A DNA stretch of 64,000 nucleotides from contig JAEYZM010000004.1 of assembly GCA_023427985.1 (NCBI GenBank), positions 148,324-212,323 on the forward strand, in the 5' to 3' direction. Position numbers and translations under genes: made by a program. Origin of the DNA: Bacteroidota bacterium. Lineage in GTDB: Bacteria; Bacteroidota; Bacteroidia; Sphingobacteriales; Sphingobacteriaceae. Below the pieces are notes generated by a model. It was not told where the DNA came from, searched no databases, and saw only the letters and a list, made by a program, of their open reading frames with translations. Of this stretch, positions 38,007 to 46,442 are shown one piece after another (position 1 is the first letter of the stretch; each line of letters opens with the position of its first letter).

Positions 38007-39569
38007 ATGAATAAAATCTATAGTCTATTACTCATTGTATTTCAGGTTGGATTATTCCATTCATTGAATGCTCAATCCATAAGAAATACATCTAATGTAT
38101 TTGCAGAAAGATCTACTGTAAATAAAACGAGCATTAAAAAAAGTCGATTGGAATTTAATAAGCCATTGGAACGTGCTGCTACTTTGAAATATTTTGCTCA
38201 AAGAGAATCTGCAGATTTTTGGAACACAACGACCCAAGATTGGGATTCAACCAATTATGTTATCTATACTTACAATTCAGCGGGACTACCACTTATTAAA
38301 ACATTTTATGATGTAGTTTCTGGACCTTTGTTCCGAGAGTTAAGTACTTATACACCGGATAATAAAATTGCTGAAATTCAAAATGAAGAATACATCAACA
38401 ATACTTGGAGAAGTTTCATGAAGATTAATTTAAGCTATGCTGCAAATGGTTTGATTGAATCAGAAACAATACAATTATGGGATAGTACGAGCAATGCATG
38501 GATGAACGATTCGAGACAGAAGTACGAGTACAATTCCAACAATGATGTGGAACTGTATACGCGCGAACAATTTATGAATTCAAATTGGACGATGGTTTTT
38601 GGGGTACAGATTGATCGTACGTATGAAAACAACAAGCCTACTAAAGAACTAGCAATTTATTATAATGGCGCAAGCAATACGTGGGACTCTACGGCCCGCA
38701 ATACATTGATTTATGCGAGTAATGGATATTTATCGGAATTCATTTCCGAAATGTATAGTGCCGATAAATTAGCATGGGAATATGCTTCAAAAGAAAATTA
38801 CTTTTTCAATTCCAATAACATCATCGATACTGCAATAAACTTTTCATATAATATCGATAGTAGTACTTGGGATACGCTACAAAGAATTGTAGACATAGAA
38901 TTTTACAACTTCGATGGTGATATCAATTCATCGGAATTCAAAAAATTTACGATGCAAGAATATACAGGTATTAGTTTTATTAATATATATCGGATCGATG
39001 TACAGAAACCTGATAATTATGGTAGCACTATTGAAACAACAGAGGAATATGTAAACAATGCATGGACTCCATTTGATCGATTTACTAGAAATTACGACGA
39101 TAAGTATTCCTATTATGAACTAAAATATGAAGAATATGTAAACGGTGTTTACGAAGTGTCGGATCATATTAGAAGAGATATTACTTATGATTCAAATGAT
39201 GTGATTGTACAATTTGTAGTCAATGAATTAGATTTTTTCACAAGAGTGCTTACACCTTATCAAAGAATTAGATATTCTAATTTTATTGCCATCAACACAG
39301 GCAAAAATGATTTGGATCAATCAAAGCAAGTACTTGTTTATCCGAATCCGAGTACATCTAAGGCAACGATATCTATACCTTTAGAAAAAAGTTCAAACAT
39401 TCAAATTGATGTGTTGAATGCACAAGGGAAATTAGTGCAAAGAATTGAAACGGCGGAATTAGGAATTGGGGAACATCAATTTCAGATCTCTTTAAGTACC
39501 AAGGGACTATATTTCATTAAAGTTAAGCAAGATAATGAACTTAAAATTGCAAAATTAGTGATTGAATAA
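38007..39569 (+). CDS. T9SS type A sorting domain protein with ~50-residue YD-like repeats
   Basis: Surface protein of 520 residues from the ATG at 38007 (MNKIYSLLLIVFQVG..., signal peptide ending LNAQ). The body (about 60-420) has repeats of about 50 residues, each with a Trp-Asp-Ser/Thr motif followed by Tyr-x-Tyr-x2-Asn-Gly (WDSTSNAWMNDSRQKYEY; WDSTARNTLIYASNGYLSE). These recall the text-like repeats of other Bacteroidota surface proteins. The sorting domain follows (VYPNPSTSKATISI; end KLVIE). Its function is unknown; it has its own terminator. Confidence 0.85.
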   Translation: MNKIYSLLLIVFQVGLFHSLNAQSIRNTSNVFAERSTVNKTSIKKSRLEFNKPLERAATLKYFAQRESADFWNTTTQDWDSTNYVIYTYNSAGLPLIKTFYDVVSGPLFRELSTYTPDNKIAEIQNEEYINNTWRSFMKINLSYAANGLIESETIQLWDSTSNAWMNDSRQKYEYNSNNDVELYTREQFMNSNWTMVFGVQIDRTYENNKPTKELAIYYNGASNTWDSTARNTLIYASNGYLSEFISEMYSADKLAWEYASKENYFFNSNNIIDTAINFSYNIDSSTWDTLQRIVDIEFYNFDGDINSSEFKKFTMQEYTGISFINIYRIDVQKPDNYGSTIETTEEYVNNAWTPFDRFTRNYDDKYSYYELKYEEYVNGVYEVSDHIRRDITYDSNDVIVQFVVNELDFFTRVLTPYQRIRYSNFIAINTGKNDLDQSKQVLVYPNPSTSKATISIPLEKSSNIQIDVLNAQGKLVQRIETAELGIGEHQFQISLSTKGLYFIKVKQDNELKIAKLVIE

Positions 39570-39590
39570 GCATTTATATATTTTATCTGA

Positions 39591-39618
39591 AAAGCCTATC
39601 CTGAGATAGGCTTTTTTT
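39591..39618 (+). terminator. Rho-independent terminator
   Basis: Stem AAAGCCTATC / GATAGGCTTT with a CTGA loop and a run of eight T. Confidence 0.93.
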
Positions 39619-39661
39619 TATGGCAATAAAGTCTTAAATTGCTAGTAGAAAAACCAAAATT

Positions 39662-41767
39662 ATGCTACCATTAAAATTCAACGCTCAGAAATTCTGGGGT
39701 ATTTTAATGTTTCTGATACTCATTAACATTAACACTTTCGCGCAAATCACACATCTTGATACTAACTTGCTGAACAATCCAGGTGCTGGAAATCGTGTCA
39801 ATGAACTATTTGTTTGGAATAATAAAATTATCCTAGCGGGTGAATTCAATACGTACAATTCGGTTGCGACAGGCCGATTAATACGATTAAATAGTGATGG
39901 TAGCAACGATACTACATTCAAGGGCGGGACTAGATCAGAGGGACCAATTCGCGCTGCTGCCTTGCAAGAGGATGGAAAAATAATTATTGGAGGATTGTTT
40001 ACGAATTATAATGGGATTGCCCGACAAAATCTTGCAAGAATAAAAACCGATGGAAATTTAGACAGTAGTTTTTATTTCGTGAATGTGAATAATGAAATTA
40101 CTCATATAAGTATTCTTAAAGATTCGACGATTCTCATCAATGGATTTTTCTCACAAGTCAATGGAAAACCTGTCAACAATTTTGCTAAAATAAAATACAA
40201 TGGATTACTGGATAGTACATTCATCACGGGTACAGGAGGCTTTAACATCAATGTAACATCGGCATACAAAGAAGATAAAATTCTTATCGCAGGGAATTTC
40301 ATCAATTATCTTGGACAAAGAAGTAAAATTGCAATGTTAAATTATAACGGTAGCATCGACTCAAATTTCAATGCAGGTAATATCGACGGAGCAATAAATG
40401 CATTGGGTATTCAGACTGATAATAAAATAATTATTTGCGGAAGTTTTACTAACGTCAATGGTATAAATAAAAACAGAATTGCACGCTTGAATGTGGATGG
40501 TAGCTTAGATGCAAGCTTTGTTGCAAATACCAATGGGATTGTGCGTACAATACAGGTATTAAAGAATGGTGATGTGGTGTTGGGTGGCGATTTTACGAAT
40601 ATAAATGGTCAAAATGTTCAACGCATATGTTTGTTAGACAAATATGGAAATTTAAAAAGCAATCCGAGTGCATTTACAAATGGCACAGTGAATTCCATTT
40701 ATGAGCAAGAGGATAAAAATATTTTGATTGCGGGTGCATTTACACAATGTACTGATGTTAATAATAACAATAGAGTTACTGGAAGATTCGCTCGTTTAAT
40801 CAACGATTATTGTATTCCAGGAGATAAGCCAAATGTAGAAGATACAGTCTTTGTTAATTGCAATGCCGACAGTGTAATATTGAGTTTCAAAAATGCAAAC
40901 TTAAACGAATCGGCAAACTGGTTTTGGTACAAAGATTCATTGAACACCCCGCCAATAGATACGGGCGAAAGTATTGTAATTTATAACCCTGTGAATGCAA
41001 CATATGTGATTCGAGCAGAAGGTTCTTGTACAATCAATGGAGAAAGCGCAACAATAATCGTACAACTAAATGATAAAATTGCAGCAATCGCAGACACCAA
41101 TCAATTTGTAAGCATCACAGCTTTTTGCAAATTAGATAGCATTGCCACTCCAATTGCAGTAGATAATTGCGATGGCATCATTTATGGTCTTTCTAACGAC
41201 CTAAATTTATTGAATCAAATAGGTGCTCATACTATTCGATGGACTTTTAGCGATCAGTATGGTAATGTATCGCAATACAATCAGAAAGTAACAATCACTG
41301 GTATCGACACCTCCATTCAGATTAAAGATTCGAGTTTAATAGCCAATGAATTGAATGCCGATGTGTACCAATGGTTTAAATGTGTTGGGGGAAATAAAGA
41401 ACTTATTTTGAATGCTACTGCAGCCGAATATTTTCCTGATGAATCTGGTCTATATGCCGTGACGATTAGCAAAGGAGAATGTACAGATAGCTCAGATTGT
41501 ATTGCGTTTTTACGTACCGGTATTGCATATAACTATCAAAGCATAAAGGTTTATCCTAATCCAACGAATGATGTTATTTATTGGGATTCAACTGATGATA
41601 TTGTTGAATTAAAAATTATGAATGGATTAGGACAAATCGAAAAATTAATAAGCGGTAAAATAAATGTTAATTATCTAAACCTTGATGATTTGCAGAAGGG
41701 CATTTATTATCTAGAGATAAAAACAAATAAAGCTGAAATTTTAAGAAGTAAAATCCTAAAAAAATAA
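39662..41767 (+). CDS. T9SS type A sorting domain protein with delta-60 repeats
   Basis: Surface protein of 701 residues. After a signal peptide (ends NTFAQ) come delta-60-type beta-propeller repeats (about 30-380), seen as variants of RLNSDGSNDTTFKGG and RLNVDGSLDASFVAN paired with DNKIIICGSFTNVNG. An Ig/HYR-like region follows (about 400-620), then the T9SS sorting domain (VYPNPTNDVIYWD; end RSKILKK). The TAA stop overlaps the ATG of the following kinase gene by one base, so a surface protein and a sensor kinase are translationally coupled. Confidence 0.9.
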   Translation: MLPLKFNAQKFWGILMFLILININTFAQITHLDTNLLNNPGAGNRVNELFVWNNKIILAGEFNTYNSVATGRLIRLNSDGSNDTTFKGGTRSEGPIRAAALQEDGKIIIGGLFTNYNGIARQNLARIKTDGNLDSSFYFVNVNNEITHISILKDSTILINGFFSQVNGKPVNNFAKIKYNGLLDSTFITGTGGFNINVTSAYKEDKILIAGNFINYLGQRSKIAMLNYNGSIDSNFNAGNIDGAINALGIQTDNKIIICGSFTNVNGINKNRIARLNVDGSLDASFVANTNGIVRTIQVLKNGDVVLGGDFTNINGQNVQRICLLDKYGNLKSNPSAFTNGTVNSIYEQEDKNILIAGAFTQCTDVNNNNRVTGRFARLINDYCIPGDKPNVEDTVFVNCNADSVILSFKNANLNESANWFWYKDSLNTPPIDTGESIVIYNPVNATYVIRAEGSCTINGESATIIVQLNDKIAAIADTNQFVSITAFCKLDSIATPIAVDNCDGIIYGLSNDLNLLNQIGAHTIRWTFSDQYGNVSQYNQKVTITGIDTSIQIKDSSLIANELNADVYQWFKCVGGNKELILNATAAEYFPDESGLYAVTISKGECTDSSDCIAFLRTGIAYNYQSIKVYPNPTNDVIYWDSTDDIVELKIMNGLGQIEKLISGKINVNYLNLDDLQKGIYYLEIKTNKAEILRSKILKK

Positions 41768-43305
41768 TGAAAAAAATTCTTGTTGTTTTCTTATTTATTT
41801 TAGGTTCGAACACTACTTATTCTCAAAATCTTAAAATTGATTCTTTGAAAAAGGTATTATTGAAAACTGAGGAGGACTCCAATAAAGTAAAACTATTGGA
41901 TAAATTATCCTTTCAATTATCTAATGTAGACCCTACACAAGGATTAAAGTACGCAAACGAAGCCTTAGATTTAGCACGTAAAATTAAATGGACTAAAGGT
42001 ATTGGATTGGCATATTTCGATTTAGGAATTAATTATACAAAGTTTTCTAAGTTCGATGAATCTCTACTAAACTTTGAACTTGCATTGAAAGAGTTTCAAA
42101 ATATAAGAGATATTAAATGTATTTCCGCAACATATTCAAATATCGGTTTACTTTATAAGTCCCGTTCCGATTATAAAAATGCATTAGACTATTCATTTAA
42201 GGCCTTAAAATTAGACGATTATTTAGATCCTTTATCTAAAGCAATCTTATTGGAGAATATCGGCACCATTTACCTTGAACAAAAAAACTACGATAAAACA
42301 AAAGAGTATTATGCACAAGCAATTGTGGTGTATAAAAAATTAAATAATATAGCAGGGATATCGCGAAACTTAACGAATACAGCGATTATGTTAGATGAAG
42401 CGAAGCGATACGACGAAGCTTTAAAAAATCATTTCGAAGCGTTAGAAATTAATACGAAAATTCCGAATAAAAATGGAATCCAAATATCCTATTCAAATAT
42501 TGGATATGTGTATTCTCATAAAAAGGATTATGCTAATGCATTAAAATATCAGAATCTAGCGTTAGATTTAAGCAAGGAGTTAAACTTTAAGCAATACATC
42601 GCCATAAATTATGGTAACATTGGTGAAACCTATTATTATGCGGGCACTGATTCGCTGTATTCCAATTCAACTCAAAAACGAAATCACAACTTAAATCTAA
42701 GTGTAGAGAATTTAAATAAGGCAATAAAATTATGTAAAGAAATTCAATTTACAGGGCCTCAACTAGAGTTTACGCAGTTTCTTTCCGATGCATATTTTGC
42801 ATTAAATAAGCATTATAATTCCTTATTAACATTAAAAGAAGTCAAGAAATTACAAGACTCGGAGTTAGTATATCAGAATGAATTGGAGATTAAAAAACTT
42901 GAATCGCAACACGAACTCGATTTAAAAGATAAAGAGTTAATCATTAAAAATAAAGAAGTAATAATTGCGCAATTAAATGCAGAGAATGAGCGAAACGATA
43001 AAATCATATTAGCTTCATTAATATTGTTAATTGTTGCCATCAGTATACGAATCGTATATAAACTTCGAAAAAGAAATCAACAACAAAAGGATAAACTCAG
43101 CAGTATTGCTAAAGTACAGGCCCACGATATTCGAGGACCTTTAGCAAGCATATTGGGACTTATCAATATGTTCAATACAGAAAATTATACCGACCCAAAT
43201 AATGCAAAAGTCATTGAATACTTGCGAAAATCGAGCAATGATTTAGACCATGTCATAAAAAAAATTATTCAAGAGGCGAGCGAAAAAGAAGAGCTGGGAA
43301 ATTAG
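41767..43305 (+). CDS. TPR sensor histidine kinase lacking the ATPase domain (truncated)
   Basis: Protein of 512 residues. Order: signal peptide (ends TTYSQ), TPR repeats (about 30-370), coiled coil (about 375-415), one transmembrane helix (about 418-436, ASLILLIVAISIRIVYKL) and a HisKA dimerisation helix with AHDIRGPLASILG. The frame then stops (EKEELGN), with no HATPase N or G boxes. Immediately after, another frame continues as a dienelactone hydrolase fragment. The last residues of the kinase frame are probably encoded by hydrolase DNA. A deletion/fusion, or a misassembly, has therefore removed the ATPase domain. As written it cannot autophosphorylate alone. Confidence 0.82.
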   Translation: MKKILVVFLFILGSNTTYSQNLKIDSLKKVLLKTEEDSNKVKLLDKLSFQLSNVDPTQGLKYANEALDLARKIKWTKGIGLAYFDLGINYTKFSKFDESLLNFELALKEFQNIRDIKCISATYSNIGLLYKSRSDYKNALDYSFKALKLDDYLDPLSKAILLENIGTIYLEQKNYDKTKEYYAQAIVVYKKLNNIAGISRNLTNTAIMLDEAKRYDEALKNHFEALEINTKIPNKNGIQISYSNIGYVYSHKKDYANALKYQNLALDLSKELNFKQYIAINYGNIGETYYYAGTDSLYSNSTQKRNHNLNLSVENLNKAIKLCKEIQFTGPQLEFTQFLSDAYFALNKHYNSLLTLKEVKKLQDSELVYQNELEIKKLESQHELDLKDKELIIKNKEVIIAQLNAENERNDKIILASLILLIVAISIRIVYKLRKRNQQQKDKLSSIAKVQAHDIRGPLASILGLINMFNTENYTDPNNAKVIEYLRKSSNDLDHVIKKIIQEASEKEELGN

Positions 43306-43499
43306 CAGGTGCTTTCTATGCCGATCCAAAATTAGCATACGAACGATTCAATGCCGCTTATCAAGAAGCATTGAAAATCAAAGGTGTGAATAAAGATAAA
43401 ATGGTTGCAATTGGATATTGCTTTGGAGGAAGTATGGTATTGAATGCTGCTAAGATGGGTGCCGACTTTATTCGCTTTATGAATGAAAAAGTTAAATAA
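43293..43499 (+). pseudogene. Dienelactone hydrolase fragment
   Basis: Reading the frame shifted from the kinase gives 68 codons and a stop. It starts AGKLAGAFYADPKLAYERF and continues through VAIGYCFGGSMVLNAAKMG. GYCFGG is the nucleophile elbow (catalytic Cys) of dienelactone hydrolases. The N-terminal ~100 residues are missing and the C-terminal half is almost entirely gone: after GADF the text jumps to IRFMNEKVK and a stop. It overlaps the last 13 nt of the truncated kinase. It is too short to function, so it is a gene remnant or a misassembly scar. A terminator follows. Confidence 0.78.
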
Positions 43500-43522
43500 T
43501 AATTAAATTATACTGTTTTTAG

Positions 43523-43544
43523 AGGGGCTTAGGCCCCTTTTTTA
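43523..43544 (+). terminator. Rho-independent terminator
   Basis: Stem AGGGGC / GCCCCT with a TTAG loop, followed by a T-run. It is probably the original terminator of the hydrolase gene. Confidence 0.88.
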
Positions 43545-43578
43545 TTTTTTCATTTGGAAATATTGAATTTTATATTTT

Positions 43579-43604
43579 ACTTTGAATTTAAAAGTACTTT
43601 TAAA
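43579..43604 (+). promoter_or_regulatory. Putative operator/promoter motif, copy 1
   Basis: 26-bp motif: ACTTT, seven bases, AAAGT, one base, CTTTTAAA. It matches copy 2 (44542-44567) at 22 of 26 positions. It contains the inverted repeat ACTTT...AAAGT and, here, the palindrome AAAAGTACTTTT. It overlaps a -7-like TTACTTTG (43577-43584) that has a TTTG 20 nt upstream, and extends to the ATG. It is a likely binding site for the winged-helix regulator encoded at 44226. Confidence 0.6.
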
Positions 43605-44242
43605 TGAAAAAAGAACAAGACTACAGTCGCGATTTAGCAGACATCCGTCAGATGATGGAGCGTTCCTCTAAATTCCTATCCTTATCGGGCTTATCGGGAG
43701 TCTTTGCTGGGATCTATGCTTTATGTGGAGCATACATAGCATCCACACTTTTTCAATTTAATCCGAGTCAATTGTATTATAGTATAGCTGAAATTGAACA
43801 GCAACACATCGACCTACAACGTACATTTATATTGGCTGTAATTGTTTTGGTATTAGCAATAATAACCGCTGCATTGTTCTCCTATAAAAATGCGATTAAA
43901 CATTCGGGCAGCGTTTGGAATGCAACAACTCGCCGATTGATCATCAATTTAATGATACCATTAGTTGCAGGTGGAATTTTGTTATTGCTATTATTCCATC
44001 ATAGTTTATTGGGATGGCTGGCACCATTCAGTATGATTTTTTATGGATTGGGAATTCTAAACGCTAGTAAATACACCTATAACGATATACGAGGATTGGG
44101 AATCATTCAAATTACATTGGGATTAATTGCGAGCGTTCATATTGAATTTGGATTAATAATTTGGGCGATAGGATTTGGACTCATGCATATTGTGTACGGC
44201 ATCTATTTACATTTGAAATACGAACGTGAAAGTAACAATTAA
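43604..44242 (+). CDS. Hypothetical multi-pass membrane protein
   Basis: Protein of 212 residues with five to six predicted membrane helices (for example FILAVIVLVLAIITAALFSY and LIINLMIPLVAGGILLLLLF) and a charged N-terminus (MKKEQDYSRDLADIRQMMERSSKF). I do not recognise a named family. The following regulator gene begins 17 nt before its stop, so they are translationally coupled. The shared promoter motif suggests that the regulator controls this gene and the downstream DUF4153 gene. A role as a sensor or stress-related membrane protein is inferred from context only. Confidence 0.8.
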   Translation: MKKEQDYSRDLADIRQMMERSSKFLSLSGLSGVFAGIYALCGAYIASTLFQFNPSQLYYSIAEIEQQHIDLQRTFILAVIVLVLAIITAALFSYKNAIKHSGSVWNATTRRLIINLMIPLVAGGILLLLLFHHSLLGWLAPFSMIFYGLGILNASKYTYNDIRGLGIIQITLGLIASVHIEFGLIIWAIGFGLMHIVYGIYLHLKYERESNN

Positions 44243-44525
44243 GGGCTTACATAAAGCATTTGAAAATAGAATACGTTTAGGTATTATGTCGATACTTGCT
44301 GTGAACGATCAGCTCGACTTCAATGCCTTGAAAGAGTATCTGGATTTGACCGATGGGAATTTGGCTAGTCATTTGAAAGGCTTGGAAAAAGAGGAGTTTA
44401 TTGGAGTTGAGAAGTCTTTTGTTGGCCGTAAACCCAATACAAAATATTTTATGACAAAGGCAGGTAAGAAAGCATTTAACGAGCATTTAAAAGCATTGGA
44501 AAATTTAATTAAATCACAAAAATAA
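44226..44525 (+). CDS. Winged-helix transcriptional regulator (MarR/ArsR-like)
   Basis: Small DNA-binding protein of 99 residues, almost entirely a winged helix. RIRLGIMSILAVNDQLDFNALKEYLDLTDGNLASHLKGLEKEEFIGVEKSFVGRKPNTKY follows the pattern of the small ArsR/MarR-like family that includes stand-alone winged-helix repressors. The start is a GTG inside the previous gene. No metal-binding Cys pair is seen, so the signal is unknown. It is probably an autorepressor acting at the two ACTTT-N7-AAAGT sites flanking its operon. Confidence 0.88.
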   Translation: MKVTIKGLHKAFENRIRLGIMSILAVNDQLDFNALKEYLDLTDGNLASHLKGLEKEEFIGVEKSFVGRKPNTKYFMTKAGKKAFNEHLKALENLIKSQK

Positions 44526-44541
44526 TTTTTTTTATATAATT

Positions 44542-44567
44542 ACTTTGAAATACAAAGTTCTTTTAAA
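44542..44567 (+). promoter_or_regulatory. Putative operator/promoter motif, copy 2
   Basis: Second copy of the 26-bp motif, with 22 identities to copy 1. It overlaps TTACTTTG (44540-44547) and lies 11 nt before the DUF4153 start codon, so the DUF4153 gene likely has its own regulated promoter. Confidence 0.6.
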
Positions 44568-44578
44568 ACTATAATATT

Positions 44579-45685
44579 ATGGAACAGATTAAAGAAAAAA
44601 ACACAGAATTTGCTTTAGGAAAAAGCAAGACTAACAAGCAGAAAGTAACGATGATTATCGTATTGTCAATCCTTGCCGGACTATTGGTTAAATTACCATT
44701 TTGGTTAAATCTACGAGAAGATTATTATTATAATAAAAATATTGGCTTAATAATTTTTACTATGCTAATGATTTACTTCGCTTGGCAAAATAATTTATCA
44801 AAAAAAATCGCGGGGATTATTCTTGGCATACTCGCATTATGTGCTTGGTATATCAACGCCCTACCCTATTCTGAAAGCGATAGCATATTGCTAGCAGGAA
44901 TTCATATGAATTTATTAACATGGTCGGTCTTGGGTTTTGTTTTTACTGGCAATGAATTCAGGAATATGACTAAGCGCATTAGTTTTTTAAAATACAATGC
45001 TGATCTGCTCATACTATCGGGATTAATGTTAATTGCCTCTGCGATGCTCACAGCAATGACTATTGGGCTATTCCAATTGATTGAAATTAATATTGAGAAA
45101 TTCTATTTTGATACGATTGTTGTTTACGGATTAGCAGCATTACCAATTGTAGCCAGTTATATCGTTAGCGAGAATCCAAATCTTGTTGGTAAAATCTCAC
45201 CTTTAATTGCAAAAATATTTAGTCCGATCTTATTAGTGATGTTGTTTGTCTATTTAATTGCAATTGTATTCTCAGGAAAAAATCCATACAACGATCGAGA
45301 ATTTTTAATAATTTTCAACGTATTGATATTAGGTGTAATGGCATTGGTTTTATTCTCAATTGTAGGAAGTAGTGCTAAAAATAAATACGAATTATGGATT
45401 TTATATGCTTTAACTGTTCTTACTATTATTGTAAGTATTGTAGCATTATCGGCCATAATCTTTAGAATAAACGAATGGGGATTTACTCCGAATAGAACAG
45501 CAATATTAGGAAGTAATTTATTAATATTAACACACTTAATCATTGTAAACATTCAACTGTTCAAGGTAATGAGCAGAAACACTAATTTAGAACTAGTAGA
45601 AAAAAGTATTGCATGGTACTTACCTGCATATACCATCTGGGCAGCCCTTGTCAGTTTTCTATTTCCAATAATTTTTGGACATTAA
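44579..45685 (+). CDS. DUF4153-like multi-pass membrane protein
   Basis: Inner-membrane protein of 368 residues with about ten hydrophobic helices after a short cytoplasmic start. The layout and motifs such as LTAMTIGLFQLIEINIEKFYFDTIVVYGLAALPIVASYIV fit the DUF4153 family, which has no established function. It is coupled to the winged-helix regulator by context and shared operator, and followed by a bidirectional terminator. Confidence 0.8.
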   Translation: MEQIKEKNTEFALGKSKTNKQKVTMIIVLSILAGLLVKLPFWLNLREDYYYNKNIGLIIFTMLMIYFAWQNNLSKKIAGIILGILALCAWYINALPYSESDSILLAGIHMNLLTWSVLGFVFTGNEFRNMTKRISFLKYNADLLILSGLMLIASAMLTAMTIGLFQLIEINIEKFYFDTIVVYGLAALPIVASYIVSENPNLVGKISPLIAKIFSPILLVMLFVYLIAIVFSGKNPYNDREFLIIFNVLILGVMALVLFSIVGSSAKNKYELWILYALTVLTIIVSIVALSAIIFRINEWGFTPNRTAILGSNLLILTHLIIVNIQLFKVMSRNTNLELVEKSIAWYLPAYTIWAALVSFLFPIIFGH

Positions 45686-45711
45686 TTAAAAAAATAACAC
45701 TTATAATAAAG

Positions 45712-45745
45712 ATAAATTCTCTCAGAAAGGAGGGAATTTATTTTT
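45712..45745. terminator. Bidirectional terminator-like hairpin
   Basis: Stem ATAAATTCTCTC / GGAGGGAATTTAT (one G-T pair) with an AGAAA loop, then TTTTT. It separates the DUF4153 gene from the convergent LytT-like gene. Confidence 0.75.
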
Positions 45746-46442
45746 AGTGCCAAATCTTTTGAATGTTCATTTTATAAGTACGGCCGATGGGGAGCTGTTT
45801 GTTAGGGACTTCGAGGCTCGACATAGAAATAGATTTAATGTGTTTGGTTGAGACTATATACGATCTGTGTATGCGCAAGAAATTTTCCTTGCTTAATAAT
45901 AATTCAATATCCGATAATGTCATTTTACATTTTTGTTCAGAGTCCTTCGTGAAAATATGAATATACTCCCTCCTACTTTCAATATAAATCACCTCATCGA
46001 GAATCAGCTTATGCTGCTTTTTATTGATATTTAAATATATAGCTTCTTTATCGGTAAAACTTAATTGCGCTGTTGTATTCAACTGCATTAAGTCTGTGAA
46101 TTTTTGTATCGCTTTTTTAAATCTCGGAAATGCAATTGGTTTCAATAAATAATCAATGGTTTTGAATTTATAACTATCCAAAGCGTATTCGTTGTATGCC
46201 GATGTAATGATAACTGGAGGCGGATCCTTCAATAATTCAAGAAATTCTAAGCCCTTTAGTTTTGGTAAATTAATGTCAAGAAAAATCAAATCGACTTTAT
46301 TCCTTTCTAAATAAGACATGGCCGAAATTGCATTACTGAAAACTTCTTGAAGCTGTAATTCTTTGGTATCAGCAATATAATCTTTTAGAATATCTACTGC
46401 TATTGGCTCGTCTTCTACTATGATGCAATTATAGGTTTTCAT
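45744..46442 (-). CDS. LytTR-family response regulator
   Basis: Response regulator of 232 residues. The receiver (1-120) has the acceptor Asp in LIFLDINLPKLKG (about 55) and the conserved Lys in DYLLKPIAF. A LytTR DNA-binding domain (about 135-230) follows, with VIYIESRREYIHIF and FLRIHRSYIVSTKHIKSI. It is paired with the LytS-type kinase, whose frame it overlaps by 14 nt. Typical targets are envelope or surface functions; these are not identifiable here. Confidence 0.95.
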   Translation of the reverse strand: MKTYNCIIVEDEPIAVDILKDYIADTKELQLQEVFSNAISAMSYLERNKVDLIFLDINLPKLKGLEFLELLKDPPPVIITSAYNEYALDSYKFKTIDYLLKPIAFPRFKKAIQKFTDLMQLNTTAQLSFTDKEAIYLNINKKQHKLILDEVIYIESRREYIHIFTKDSEQKCKMTLSDIELLLSKENFLRIHRSYIVSTKHIKSISMSSLEVPNKQLPIGRTYKMNIQKIWH

